A stretch of DNA of 64,000 nucleotides, taken from assembly GCF_046614695.1 (NCBI RefSeq), contig NZ_JBKKHQ010000025.1, positions 1 to 64,000 on the forward strand. Reading direction: 5' to 3'. The position numbers were made by a program, and so were the translations under genes. Every line of letters starts with the position of its first letter. Positions within the stretch are counted from its first letter, which is position 1. The notes beneath the pieces were generated by a model. The model did not search any database. It was given only the letters and a program-made list of their open reading frames with translations, and was not told the origin of the DNA. The stretch comes from Pokkaliibacter sp046614695. GTDB taxonomy: Bacteria > Pseudomonadota > Gammaproteobacteria > Pseudomonadales > Balneatricaceae. Below are positions 50,116-58,532 of the stretch, piece after piece.

Positions 50116-50996
50116 TGTCTCTGTAGTCGGGGGTTCAGGACATCACGCAGCTGATCCGCCACCAGATTGATGGCAATAATTGTCAGCAGCAGTGCGATAC
50201 CAGGAAAGAGGCTAATCCAGTAGCGGCCGGAGTAGAGATACTGAAAACCATTGGAGATCAGCAGGCCCAGAGAGGGTTCGGTCACCGGCAGGCCAAGGCC
50301 AAGGAAAGACAGCGTGGCCTCAAGAGAAATGGCCGCAGCGACCTGAAGAGCCGCCACAATAATGAGAGGTGGCAGGCAGTTGGGTAGCAGGTGGCGCATC
50401 AGAATCCGGGGAGTGGAGAGGCCCAGTAACCGTGCTGCCTCAATGTATTCCTTCTTGTGTTCAACCAGTGCCGCACTGCGGGTGGTGCGGGCATAGTAAG
50501 CCCACTGGGAAGCCACCAGCGCGATGATGATTTTGCCGGTGCCCTGCCCAAAGAGTGCCAGCAGAATCATGGCGGTCAGGATCGAGGGGAAAGAGAGCTG
50601 AATATCAGCAATCCGCATGATCACCGTTTCCAGTCTTCCGCCGAAGTAGCCGGCGATCAGGCCAACTGTCATGCCGATCAGCAGGGCCAGCACGGTAGAG
50701 CTGACGCCGACAATCACACTGATTCGAAGGCCGTAGAGGATGGCGGAGTACATATCCCGGCCCTGCTCATCAGTGCCGAGAATATACGTCATGCCACTAC
50801 TTTCGCTCACCGAACCCGGCGGCATGCGTGAATCCATAATGTCGAGTTGCATCAGGTCATAGGGATTCTGTGGCGCCAGCCAGGGTGCAAATACCGCGGC
50901 GATGATGATCATTACCAGAAGCAGCAGCCCCACCAGTGCAATCTTGCTTTTGGCAAAATTGCGAATAAAACGGCCGGTCATTTGTGAGCGCTTCAT
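50112..50996 (-). CDS. Peptide ABC transporter permease (DppC type)
   Basis: 294 residues, N-terminal helix (IALVGLLLLVMIIIAAVFA), then five more. EAARLLGLSTPRILMRHLLPN is the EAA loop that contacts the ATPases. It overlaps dppB-type gene by four bases. Substrate inferred as dipeptides or short oligopeptides. Confidence 0.93.
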   Translation of the reverse strand: MKRSQMTGRFIRNFAKSKIALVGLLLLVMIIIAAVFAPWLAPQNPYDLMQLDIMDSRMPPGSVSESSGMTYILGTDEQGRDMYSAILYGLRISVIVGVSSTVLALLIGMTVGLIAGYFGGRLETVIMRIADIQLSFPSILTAMILLALFGQGTGKIIIALVASQWAYYARTTRSAALVEHKKEYIEAARLLGLSTPRILMRHLLPNCLPPLIIVAALQVAAAISLEATLSFLGLGLPVTEPSLGLLISNGFQYLYSGRYWISLFPGIALLLTIIAINLVADQLRDVLNPRLQRQ

Positions 50997-51970
50997 ACCT
51001 GACCTCCGTTAAGCCGGACGCGAGGGTCGAGTGCCGCATAGAGCAGATCGACAATCAGGTTGATCAGGGTATAGAGCAGCACAATCAGCAGCAGATACGC
51101 GACCACCACGGGTCGGTCAAGCTGAGTGATGGAGTCCAGCAGCAGCTTGCCCATGCCGGGCCAGGCGAAGATGGATTCGGTCACCACTGAGAAAGCGATT
51201 AACGAGCCAAACTCCATACCGGTCACCGTCACAATCGGGATCATGATGTTTTTCAGAACATGCACGCCGACGATACGGTGGTTGCGAAGTCCTTTGGCGC
51301 GGGCGAATTTCACATAGTCCTGCAGCAGTGCTTCGCGAGTGCCGGTGCGAGTCAGACGTATCACCAGTGAGAGTTTGAACAGTGCGAGGTTGGCTGCTGG
51401 CATCAGAATATGTTTCCAGCCCTCAATGCTGGTAATCGATAGTGGAATGCCAAAGACGTCTTCCACCGGGCCTCGCCCACCTGATGGTAGCCAGGCAAGC
51501 TCGATGGAAAAGAACATGATCAGCAGCACGCCGACCCAGAAGGTGGGCAGCGAGAAACCGAGAATCGAGCCCGCCATAATGGTTCGGCCACTGGCGCTAT
51601 CCGGTTTGAGACCAGCCCAGAGACCGAGTGGAATACCCAATATCAGGGCAATCAGCAGCGCCACCACCGCCAGTTCCAGCGTTGCAGGAAACTTCTGCAT
51701 GATCAGATCCATGGCCGGTACGCCATGAGCGAAGGAAAAGCCAAGATCACCCTGGACGGCATTACAGAGAAAGCGCCAGTACTGCACATAAAGTGGCTGA
51801 TCGAGCCCCAGTGACTGGGCGATACGGTCGATATCTGCCTGATTCGCCAAAGGATCAATCAGCATGTCCAGCGGGTTACCAATCGCGTAGACCCCGGCGA
51901 ATACCAGCAGTGACATGATAAACAGCACATTGACGGTCTGCAGACTGCGGCGAAGGATAAACAGAATCAT
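50993..51970 (-). CDS. Peptide ABC transporter permease (DppB type)
   Basis: 325 residues with six membrane helices, starting ILRRSLQTVNVLFIMSLLVFAG. The loop RAKGLRNHRIVGVHVLKN is the EAA motif. It overlaps the upstream amidotransferase gene by four bases (ATGA), tying that gene to the operon. Confidence 0.93.
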   Translation of the reverse strand: MILFILRRSLQTVNVLFIMSLLVFAGVYAIGNPLDMLIDPLANQADIDRIAQSLGLDQPLYVQYWRFLCNAVQGDLGFSFAHGVPAMDLIMQKFPATLELAVVALLIALILGIPLGLWAGLKPDSASGRTIMAGSILGFSLPTFWVGVLLIMFFSIELAWLPSGGRGPVEDVFGIPLSITSIEGWKHILMPAANLALFKLSLVIRLTRTGTREALLQDYVKFARAKGLRNHRIVGVHVLKNIMIPIVTVTGMEFGSLIAFSVVTESIFAWPGMGKLLLDSITQLDRPVVVAYLLLIVLLYTLINLIVDLLYAALDPRVRLNGGQV

Positions 51971-52776
51971 GGTTCTGCTGCCCTCATGCTGACACTGTGA
52001 TGCTGAACGGCGCCGTGCTGGAAGGTAATCGCCTGGCCCGGCGTGAAGGCGTGCCAGTTTTCATCCGATGTCAGCGGTTGGGTGGCAATCAGAATCATGC
52101 GGTCGTGTTCGGAATTCAGGGTGCTCAGGTCCATGCTCATTTCGCAGTCGATCAGGGTCGCCCTGGGAAAAGGATACTGGCGCTGAACGTAGGCCAGATT
52201 GGTTGAGCAGTGGGCAAACAACAGCTCACCATTGGAGAGCAGGCAATTGAAGTTGCCAAAGGCACGGATCTCGCCACAGAGTTCGGTGAGTACGTCATGC
52301 AGCTCAGCGGCTTCGGGCAGTCGGTCTTTGGAGGCGTTGGGGAAGCGCTCCAGCAGGTTTTGCATTACATAGCAGAAGGCGCGCTCGCTGTCGGTTTCTC
52401 CCACGGGGGTGAAGCGGTCATTGAGTTTGGGGTGATAGTCATGCAGATCGCCGTTATGGCAGAAAATCCAGTACTTGCCCCACAGCTCCCGCATAAAAGG
52501 ATGACAGTTGCGCAGCTTGACCTCGCCGTAGGTGGCTTTGCGAATGTGAGCAATCACCGTCGAGGATTTGATAGGATAGTCCTTGATCAGTTGCGCTACC
52601 GGCGAGACTGACGCTGGCTGGTGGTCCAGATATAAACGACAGCCGCCCTCCTCGAAGAAGGCGATACCCCAGCCGTCAGCGTGTTCATCCGTCCATCCGC
52701 CGCGGGCACTAAAGCCTTCAAAGGCAAAGCGGATGCTGGCTGGTTCCTGACAGTTCATTCCTAGCAACTGACACAT
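51967..52776 (-). CDS. Class II glutamine amidotransferase (YafJ type)
   Basis: 269 residues. ATG at 52776 makes Cys 2 the N-terminal nucleophile (MCQLLGMNCQEPA) after Met removal; the open frame starts 19 codons earlier. HADGWGIAFF, AHIRKATYG, NCHPF, FCHNGDLHDY and GETDSERAF are the glutaminase-pocket signatures. No synthetase domain is attached, so the acceptor is unknown. It sits between the binding protein and permease genes of a peptide transporter and overlaps the next gene by four bases. It may therefore act on the imported peptide or amide (inference). Confidence 0.9.
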   Translation of the reverse strand: MCQLLGMNCQEPASIRFAFEGFSARGGWTDEHADGWGIAFFEEGGCRLYLDHQPASVSPVAQLIKDYPIKSSTVIAHIRKATYGEVKLRNCHPFMRELWGKYWIFCHNGDLHDYHPKLNDRFTPVGETDSERAFCYVMQNLLERFPNASKDRLPEAAELHDVLTELCGEIRAFGNFNCLLSNGELLFAHCSTNLAYVQRQYPFPRATLIDCEMSMDLSTLNSEHDRMILIATQPLTSDENWHAFTPGQAITFQHGAVQHHSVSMRAAEP

Positions 52777-52804
52777 TGTGATGTCTTTCCCCGGTAAGCA
52801 AATA

Positions 52805-52828
52805 CCCCGGACCTCCCATGGTCCGGGG
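52805..52828 (-). terminator. Intercistronic hairpin after the binding-protein gene
   Basis: CCCCGGACC / 6-base loop / GGTCCGGGG perfect 9-bp stem without a real T-run. It could lower expression of the downstream transporter genes relative to the binding protein, as in other ABC operons. Confidence 0.5.
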
Positions 52829-52842
52829 CGCACGGCGACGTC

Positions 52843-54429
52843 TTACTTGTCGCTATGAACTTCAAAGGCGTAAGTGAACTCATCCACGCGGCCCGGATAA
52901 TCCAGACCCTTGCGCAGTGCCCAGGTCGCCAGCTGGTGGTGCGATGGAATCACAGCGTAGTCGCGCATGGCGACGCCGACGGCTTTCTGGGCCAGTTCGG
53001 AGCGCTTGTCGTTATCCACGGAGGAGAGTGACTCCTCGACCAGTTTGTCGACTTCAGGGTTGCTGTACTCACCCCAGTTCCAGCTTCCAAAGCCGGTCTC
53101 GGTATTAGGCGTGCCCACGATGCTTCGTAGCGTGAAGTCTGCGGCCAGTGAGCCCCAACCCAGCAAAGCCATACTGTAGTCATGGGCACGAGCATGGCCG
53201 AAGTAGACCGAGACAGGCTCTGTCACCACCTTGGCCTTGATACCTACGCGGTTGAGGAATTGTGCCACGGTCTGCGCGACCTGTTCATCGTTGATATAGC
53301 GGCCGGCAGGACCGTGCAGGGTGATCCCGAAACCGTGAGGATAGCCTGCTTCAGCCAGCAGTTTCTTGGCACCTTCCGGGTCGTATTTCTCGACCTTGAT
53401 GTCATCGTTGTAGCCGAAGATGCCGGGGGCATTGATGTTGGAGGCAGGAACGCCAAGACCTTCCAGCGTGCGCTCGGCCAGCGCCTGACGGTTGATCGCC
53501 ATGGACATGGCTTTACGTACCCGCACATCTTTCAGCGGATTCTTATCCAGCGGCTTGCCTTCGGCATCGGTAATGTCCGGGGACTTGTCGCGGAACTGAT
53601 CCATCTGCCAGAACAGGGTACGCCAGGTGGTGTGCTGGGCGATGGTGATGTTCTTGTCCGTTTTCAGACGCGCCAGATCGGCGGGCGGTACGCTTTCGAT
53701 CATGTCGACGTTGCCAGAGAGCAGGGCACTCAGGCGTGGGGCGCTGGAAGGCAGAATACGGAAAGTAACGTGTTCCCATTCCGGCTTGTCGCCCCAATAG
53801 CTGTCATTGCGGGTCAGCTCAATGGTTTCACCTTTCTGGAAGCTGTCGAGCTTATAGGGTCCGGTACCAATCACACCTTTGCCGGCATTGAAATCCTCGG
53901 TGGTCAGGCCTTCAGTGGCTTTCTTGGAGACAATGAAGATATCGCTGATATCCAGCCCCAGCGGGCCATAAGGCTCGGAGGTGGTGAGATGTACGGTGTG
54001 ATCATCGACCGCTTCCATCTTGACGATATGCTTGGTCGCGGAGGTAAAGGGGCCAGGGCTGTTAAGGATGGTCGCGGGGCGCTCAAGGGAGTAAACCACA
54101 TCGGCCGCGGTCAGGGGCGTGCCATCCGAGAAGGTCACGCCATCACGCAGCTTGAACTCCCACACGGTGGGGCTGATGGCTTTCCAGGAGGTCGCCAGAC
54201 AAGGCACCAACTGGCCTTCGGGATTCACTGTCACCAGTGTCTCGAAGATGTGGTGAGACATCGCGATATTGGGCGCGATATTGGCAAAGTGGGGGTCCAT
54301 GGAGGTGACTTCAGAAGCCAGACCAACTTTCAGGTCGGCTGCCAGTACAGAGGCAGAAGCACCTAACAGAGCAGTACTCAGGGCGAAAGCCAGCGAGTGG
54401 CGTAGAAACGGAGTGGGGCGTCGCGTCAT
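52843..54429 (-). CDS. Dipeptide/oligopeptide ABC transporter substrate-binding protein
   Basis: 528 residues of family 5 binding proteins. Signal peptide MTRRPTPFLRHSLAFALS... cut after VLAA; the mature part begins DLKVGLASEVTSMDPHFAN, and WEFKLRDGVTFSDGTPLTAADVVYSLER and RVRKAMSMAINRQAL are family signatures. ATG at 54429 has AAGGAA upstream and removes 26 unlikely residues. First gene of the operon. Confidence 0.93.
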   Translation of the reverse strand: MTRRPTPFLRHSLAFALSTALLGASASVLAADLKVGLASEVTSMDPHFANIAPNIAMSHHIFETLVTVNPEGQLVPCLATSWKAISPTVWEFKLRDGVTFSDGTPLTAADVVYSLERPATILNSPGPFTSATKHIVKMEAVDDHTVHLTTSEPYGPLGLDISDIFIVSKKATEGLTTEDFNAGKGVIGTGPYKLDSFQKGETIELTRNDSYWGDKPEWEHVTFRILPSSAPRLSALLSGNVDMIESVPPADLARLKTDKNITIAQHTTWRTLFWQMDQFRDKSPDITDAEGKPLDKNPLKDVRVRKAMSMAINRQALAERTLEGLGVPASNINAPGIFGYNDDIKVEKYDPEGAKKLLAEAGYPHGFGITLHGPAGRYINDEQVAQTVAQFLNRVGIKAKVVTEPVSVYFGHARAHDYSMALLGWGSLAADFTLRSIVGTPNTETGFGSWNWGEYSNPEVDKLVEESLSSVDNDKRSELAQKAVGVAMRDYAVIPSHHQLATWALRKGLDYPGRVDEFTYAFEVHSDK

Positions 54430-54757
54430 CAGAAGATTCCTTGTGGGACAGAGTTCCTTCTGGCACCGCTCGAGATGACACTTTACTGCCCAGGCTCCAT
54501 GCCCCAAGCGTCATCCTGACGGGCCATTTTTCGTTTCCAGCAGAGATCAGGGCGCAGGGCTGCTGCCGGCGCCGGCCAATGGAGGGCACCATCAGCCAGT
54601 TAACATCCTACCTTAACCATGTGCTCCGGGTATGACAATGCTCAGAGACAAATGCCTTCGGGTTGGTCGTGGGTAAGTTCTGAATGTGAAGAATGTCAGC
54701 AATCCAGCTGACATTCTTTCAGTTATATCGGGGTTTTGCTCTTGAAAAACCAGCGAC
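54430..54757. other. Intergenic region upstream of the transporter operon
   Basis: 328 bases. It holds the stem-loop at 54691-54716; the promoter of the dpp-type operon must lie here but I find no good -35/-10 pair. No gene. Confidence 0.5.
54691..54716 (-). terminator. Stem-loop after the small exported protein gene
   Basis: GAATGTCAGC / AATCCA / GCTGACATTC, perfect 10-bp stem with a short pyrimidine tail on each strand, 42 bases past the stop. Confidence 0.5.
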
Positions 54758-55063
54758 TTATTGCGGGCAGGCGATGGACTCAAGAGCGGTCTGGTAGCGA
54801 TCAGGTTTGTCTTCACGTAACGCCTGTTCTGCCTTGCTGGCACCCTCTGAGCCGGTGACGGCATCCAGCCAGGTTTGATCAATTGCGCTCAGGTCCTGAT
54901 TGCAGCGGGCAGCGACCTGCTTGCTGATCAGTGCCATCAACGGTGATTGTTGCTGCAAGGTGCTCAGTGCCGAGCTCTCTTCAGCATGGAGATTGGTGGC
55001 CAGTAGTCCGGTCAGAAGGCAAAGCCCTGCGGTTCCGGCAAGGAAAGGAGAGGAAGCTTTCAT
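54758..55063 (-). CDS. Small exported protein of unknown function
   Basis: 101 residues. Signal peptide MKASSPFLAGTAGLCLLTGLL... cut after LHA (before EESS). The mature 70 residues are helical with two Cys (AARCNQD, SIACPQ at the end) that could form a disulfide. ATG at 55063 has AGGACACCC upstream; the frame is open 24 codons further. Not recognised. Confidence 0.65.
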   Translation of the reverse strand: MKASSPFLAGTAGLCLLTGLLATNLHAEESSALSTLQQQSPLMALISKQVAARCNQDLSAIDQTWLDAVTGSEGASKAEQALREDKPDRYQTALESIACPQ

Positions 55064-55216
55064 GGGTGTCCTGATCAGCAATGAACGATCTGCTCTCTCA
55101 GGCAATATATCGCCCGAGCCTGTCTTCAGCCCCACTCAGGGGCTATCGCGTCGCCCAGTATAGCGGCTGAGTTCCGGGCTTCCAGTCTTTTGTCGGTAAC
55201 TGAAACGAATCGGTTT

Positions 55217-55804
55217 TCAGCAGGCGCAGGGGATGGATTGGCTCTGGCGAACGCGTTCATTCAGAGCCGCAAGGTAACCCAGCCCGGTATTCCACTTGCG
55301 GTACCCGGCATGGGTATTGATATGACCGGCGCTGGGGATCAGCACATGTTCAGCCTGCCATTGCCGGACCAGCCACTGGCAGCGCTCAGGCGTGGCGGCA
55401 TAGTCATTATCGGCGCTGATAACCAGCGTCGGGAAAGGCAGTGGCTCGGGCCTGATAGGAGCGAAGGCCTTCAGTGGACGAGGAGCGTTATCACGCTCCA
55501 CATCGGAAGGGGCAACCAGCAGCGCTCCCTGCAGTTTTTCGCGATTACGCAGTGATATCTGACGCAAGGCGTGATTGAGCAAAATACAGCCAAGACTATG
55601 GGCAATGACGATCACCGGGCCGGAAACCGCCGACAGGGCCATCTCAAACTGTGCCAGCCAGTGTTGGGGCGTCGGCTGATCCCAATCTTCGACCTCCAGA
55701 CGGCTTACCGTGGTATGGGGTTGAGATGCCAGGCGCTCCTGCCAGTGACTTTGCCAGTGATGTGGGCCTGAACCCCGGTAGCCGGGGAGAATCAGATAGT
55801 GCAT
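55217..55804 (-). CDS. RBBP9/YdeN family alpha/beta hydrolase
   Basis: 195 residues. Start MHYLILPGYRGSGPHHWQSHW is typical of the family; the nucleophile Ser is in AHSLGCI (about 75), Asp in SADNDYAATPE and His in SAGHINTHAGY. Members are small serine hydrolases of unclear substrate. ATG at 55804 has GAGGA upstream; the open frame reaches 55954. Divergent from the siderophore receptor gene. Confidence 0.88.
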   Translation of the reverse strand: MHYLILPGYRGSGPHHWQSHWQERLASQPHTTVSRLEVEDWDQPTPQHWLAQFEMALSAVSGPVIVIAHSLGCILLNHALRQISLRNREKLQGALLVAPSDVERDNAPRPLKAFAPIRPEPLPFPTLVISADNDYAATPERCQWLVRQWQAEHVLIPSAGHINTHAGYRKWNTGLGYLAALNERVRQSQSIPCAC

Positions 55805-55985
55805 CGGGTGTCCTCGCCTGCGCCTGTAATCGCCGAATCTTATATATCTAATAGTTATTATTTTTAATTTCGTTATTCGATTCCAATTGTTTTTTCTTCT
55901 AAGGATACAACCTCTGCACCGGCCCGAAGGGCGACGACCCAATGTTGAGGCCAAGAAATAGCTGAACAGGGGTTTTTAAATCGAA

Positions 55986-56000
55986 TGAGAACGATTATCA
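55986..56000. promoter_or_regulatory. Fur box
   Basis: TGAGAACGATTATCA matches 13 of 15 bases of the 7-1-7 Fur consensus (TGATAAT-N-ATTATCA). Confidence 0.75.
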
Positions 56001-56129
56001 TAAATATTTGCAATCTGTTGCATCGTATCACTGTTGGATGTTGAGCGAACGATAGGTATTGCACCGCCGGAATGCCGTGATTCAGGAGGAACGCGGAGGA
56101 CCGGATGTCCGTCTGGACAGGGAAACAAT

Positions 56130-56174
56130 AATTGCGGATAGGGGCATGCAGGAGGCGGGCTTTTATCCGCAATT
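56130..56174 (+). repeat. 11-bp inverted repeat in the receptor leader
   Basis: AATTGCGGATA (56130-56140) and TATCCGCAATT (56164-56174), perfect, with a G-rich 23-base loop holding AGGAGG; ends 46 bases before the start codon. Confidence 0.55.
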
Positions 56175-56220
56175 TATTGAATCTTTATTATTCTTATTTA
56201 GATTAGGAGTTGTATTCAGT

Positions 56221-58380
56221 ATGAAGTCCGCGTCTGGCTGTTCGCGTCCTGCCTCACGGCTCGGGGGAGTCCTGCTTAGTTCCGCCTGGGTTACCCTACC
56301 TTTATTGCTCTCCGGCCAGGCTCTGGCTGAAACCTCTTCCAGTAGCGATGCACTGGTACTTCCCACGCTGAATATTGAAGGCGATGCTCTGCAGGGCGTG
56401 AATGCGCTGCCGGAAGCCTACGCTGGCGGTCAGATTGCCAGTGGTGGGCGTTTGGGTGTGCTGGGCGAGCAGAAAGCGGAGAACGTCCCTTTTAGCGTTA
56501 CCGGTTTTACTGAACAGCTTATCGAGCAGCAGCAGGCGCAATCGGTGGCGGAAGTGCTTGAAAACGATGCTTCTGTTTCCGTCGGTGCTGGCTACGGTAA
56601 CTATGCCGAGACTTTCGTGATCCGTGGTATGCCGCTTTATAACGATGACATCACTTACGGCGGTGTTTACGGCGTACTGCCGCGCCAGATGGTCTCGACT
56701 GAACTGCTGGGTCGTGTCGAGCTGCTAAAAGGGGCGAGTGCTTTTCTGAATGGTGTCTCTCCCGGTGGTTCGGGCATCGGTGGCTCGGTCAACCTTGAAC
56801 CCAAGCATGCCGGCGACAAACCTCTGAATAAAATTACTCTGGATTACGCAGCGGACGGTCAGGCAGGTCTGAGTGCCGACGTTTCCCGCCGATTTGGCGA
56901 AGCAGATCGCTGGGGGATTCGTGTCAGCGGCCTCAAGCGTAAGGGCGATACCGCTGTCGATAACGAAGAAACGGATACCGATGCCCTGGTTGCCGGGCTC
57001 GATTACAAGGGTGAGCGGGTGCGTGGCTCTCTGGATCTGGGTTACCAGCGCTATGCCACTGATGGCGGCCGCTCGGTGGTCTATAACGGTCTGGGCACTA
57101 CGGCCACATCGCTGCCCGATGCGCCGGATTCTGATACCAACTACAGCCCGGACTGGGTGAACTCCCATACGGAAACCACCTTTGCCTTACTGCGTGGTGA
57201 GTTTGACCTGAATGATCAGTGGACCGCTTACGGTGCCATTGGTGGCAACAAAAACCGCGAGTACGGCGACTACTCCTCTCCAACACTCTCCAGCAGCAAT
57301 GGCGACAGCACGCTTTACCGACTGTCTGTGCCTTATCGCTCCTACACGGTGTCGACCACTGCAGGCGTGCGTGGCAACTTCCTGACCGGCGACATTTCTC
57401 ATCAGGTGAATCTGGCCTACTCCGGTTTTGTGAACCGTTCCGGCAGCGCCTACACCATGTCTGGCTCAGGTTCGACGACGAATATCTATAACCCGAATAC
57501 TAACGTTGCCTATCCGGCGACGCTGTACGCCAGCGGTAACATGAATAACCCGGCCATTACTTCCCGTACCCAGATGGACGGTATTTCTTTATCTGACACC
57601 CTGGGCTTTATGGATGACCGCCTGCTGGTTACTCTGGGAGCGCGTCAGCAGTGGGTGGAAGCGACCGGTTATAACGATGAAGTCCTGTCGCCGGTCTACG
57701 GCGTGGTCTTCAAGCCTGTTGACGGTGTGTCGGTGTATGCCAACCACATTCAGGGCTTGCAGCAGGGTGATACCCTCAATGTCGGTGGTGTGACGCGTCA
57801 GCTGTCGCCCTATGAGTCCAAGCAGAATGAGATCGGTGTGAAGTTCGAGCGTGAGAACTACGGCGCCAGTGTGGCCCTGTTCCAGATCGAAAAACCGGTG
57901 TCGACCATCAACAGCAACAGCTACTACGGCGAACAGCGTAACCGTGGCCTTGAGCTGAGCGCCCATGCCCAGCCAATGCCTGCCTTGAGCGTCTTCGCCA
58001 GCGCGACCTTTATGGACCCGGAAGTGCGTGACACCGTCGATTCGTCCATCGAAGGCAATGATGCCGTAGGTGTGCCTGAGTATCGCTTCGTGGTAGGTGG
58101 TGACTATAAGATCGCCGCAGTGGACGGTTTGTCGGTTAACGGTAAGGTGATTCGTACCGGTTCCCAGTATCTGGATCAGGCCAACAACCTGGAGCTGGAC
58201 CCCTGGACGCGACTGGACCTGGGCGCCAGCTATGAAACCCGCGTGGCTGACCAGCAGGTGACCTTCCGTGCCAACGTGAAAAACGTCACGGATGAAGACT
58301 ACTGGGCTTCCGCAACGGGTGGCTACCTGACACAGGGTGCGCCGCGTGAAGTGCGTTTCTCGGTATCAACCGAGTTCTGA
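56221..58380 (+). CDS. TonB-dependent siderophore receptor
   Basis: 719 residues. Signal peptide of about 37 (MKSASGCSRPASRLGG... SGQALA), then a TonB-box-like segment (ALVLPTLNIEG), plug domain (VPFSVTGFTEQLIEQQQAQSVAEVL, FVIRGMPLYNDDITYGGVYG, RVELLKGASAFLNGVSPGGSGIGGSVNL) and a 22-strand-type barrel ending in the Phe of EVRFSVSTEF. The plug pattern is that of ferric siderophore receptors. A Fur box lies 220 bases upstream. ATG at 56221 follows TTAGGAG at a slightly long spacing. Confidence 0.94.
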   Translation: MKSASGCSRPASRLGGVLLSSAWVTLPLLLSGQALAETSSSSDALVLPTLNIEGDALQGVNALPEAYAGGQIASGGRLGVLGEQKAENVPFSVTGFTEQLIEQQQAQSVAEVLENDASVSVGAGYGNYAETFVIRGMPLYNDDITYGGVYGVLPRQMVSTELLGRVELLKGASAFLNGVSPGGSGIGGSVNLEPKHAGDKPLNKITLDYAADGQAGLSADVSRRFGEADRWGIRVSGLKRKGDTAVDNEETDTDALVAGLDYKGERVRGSLDLGYQRYATDGGRSVVYNGLGTTATSLPDAPDSDTNYSPDWVNSHTETTFALLRGEFDLNDQWTAYGAIGGNKNREYGDYSSPTLSSSNGDSTLYRLSVPYRSYTVSTTAGVRGNFLTGDISHQVNLAYSGFVNRSGSAYTMSGSGSTTNIYNPNTNVAYPATLYASGNMNNPAITSRTQMDGISLSDTLGFMDDRLLVTLGARQQWVEATGYNDEVLSPVYGVVFKPVDGVSVYANHIQGLQQGDTLNVGGVTRQLSPYESKQNEIGVKFERENYGASVALFQIEKPVSTINSNSYYGEQRNRGLELSAHAQPMPALSVFASATFMDPEVRDTVDSSIEGNDAVGVPEYRFVVGGDYKIAAVDGLSVNGKVIRTGSQYLDQANNLELDPWTRLDLGASYETRVADQQVTFRANVKNVTDEDYWASATGGYLTQGAPREVRFSVSTEF

Positions 58381-58404
58381 TCACCGCTATTCTTCTCTGA
58401 CATA

Positions 58405-58422
58405 CGCCCGGTGTGCCGGGCG
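58405..58422 (+). terminator. Hairpin after the receptor gene
   Basis: CGCCCGG / TGTG / CCGGGCG perfect stem, no T-run; may only stabilise the mRNA end. Confidence 0.35.
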
Positions 58423-58532
58423 CTGCACGGGTAACAGGGTCACAGCTGTTACCCGCATTTTTTTCTGCCCACTGAGCGCCACGGAGTAAGGTCATCAGTG
58501 CTGGCGTTGGAAGTAGGAAGTCATTGCAGGTT

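Larger units (their letters stand above)
55805..56220. other. Regulatory region of the siderophore receptor gene
   Basis: 416 bases, AT-rich on the left. Contains the Fur-type box and the 11-bp inverted repeat. The reading frame of the receptor is open back to 56059 but shows no export-signal features before 56221. Confidence 0.6.

Noticed and set aside
53182..54366. 394-codon open frame antisense to the peptide-binding protein gene
   Set aside because: Shadow frame of the biased opposite strand; no domain and no ribosome site.
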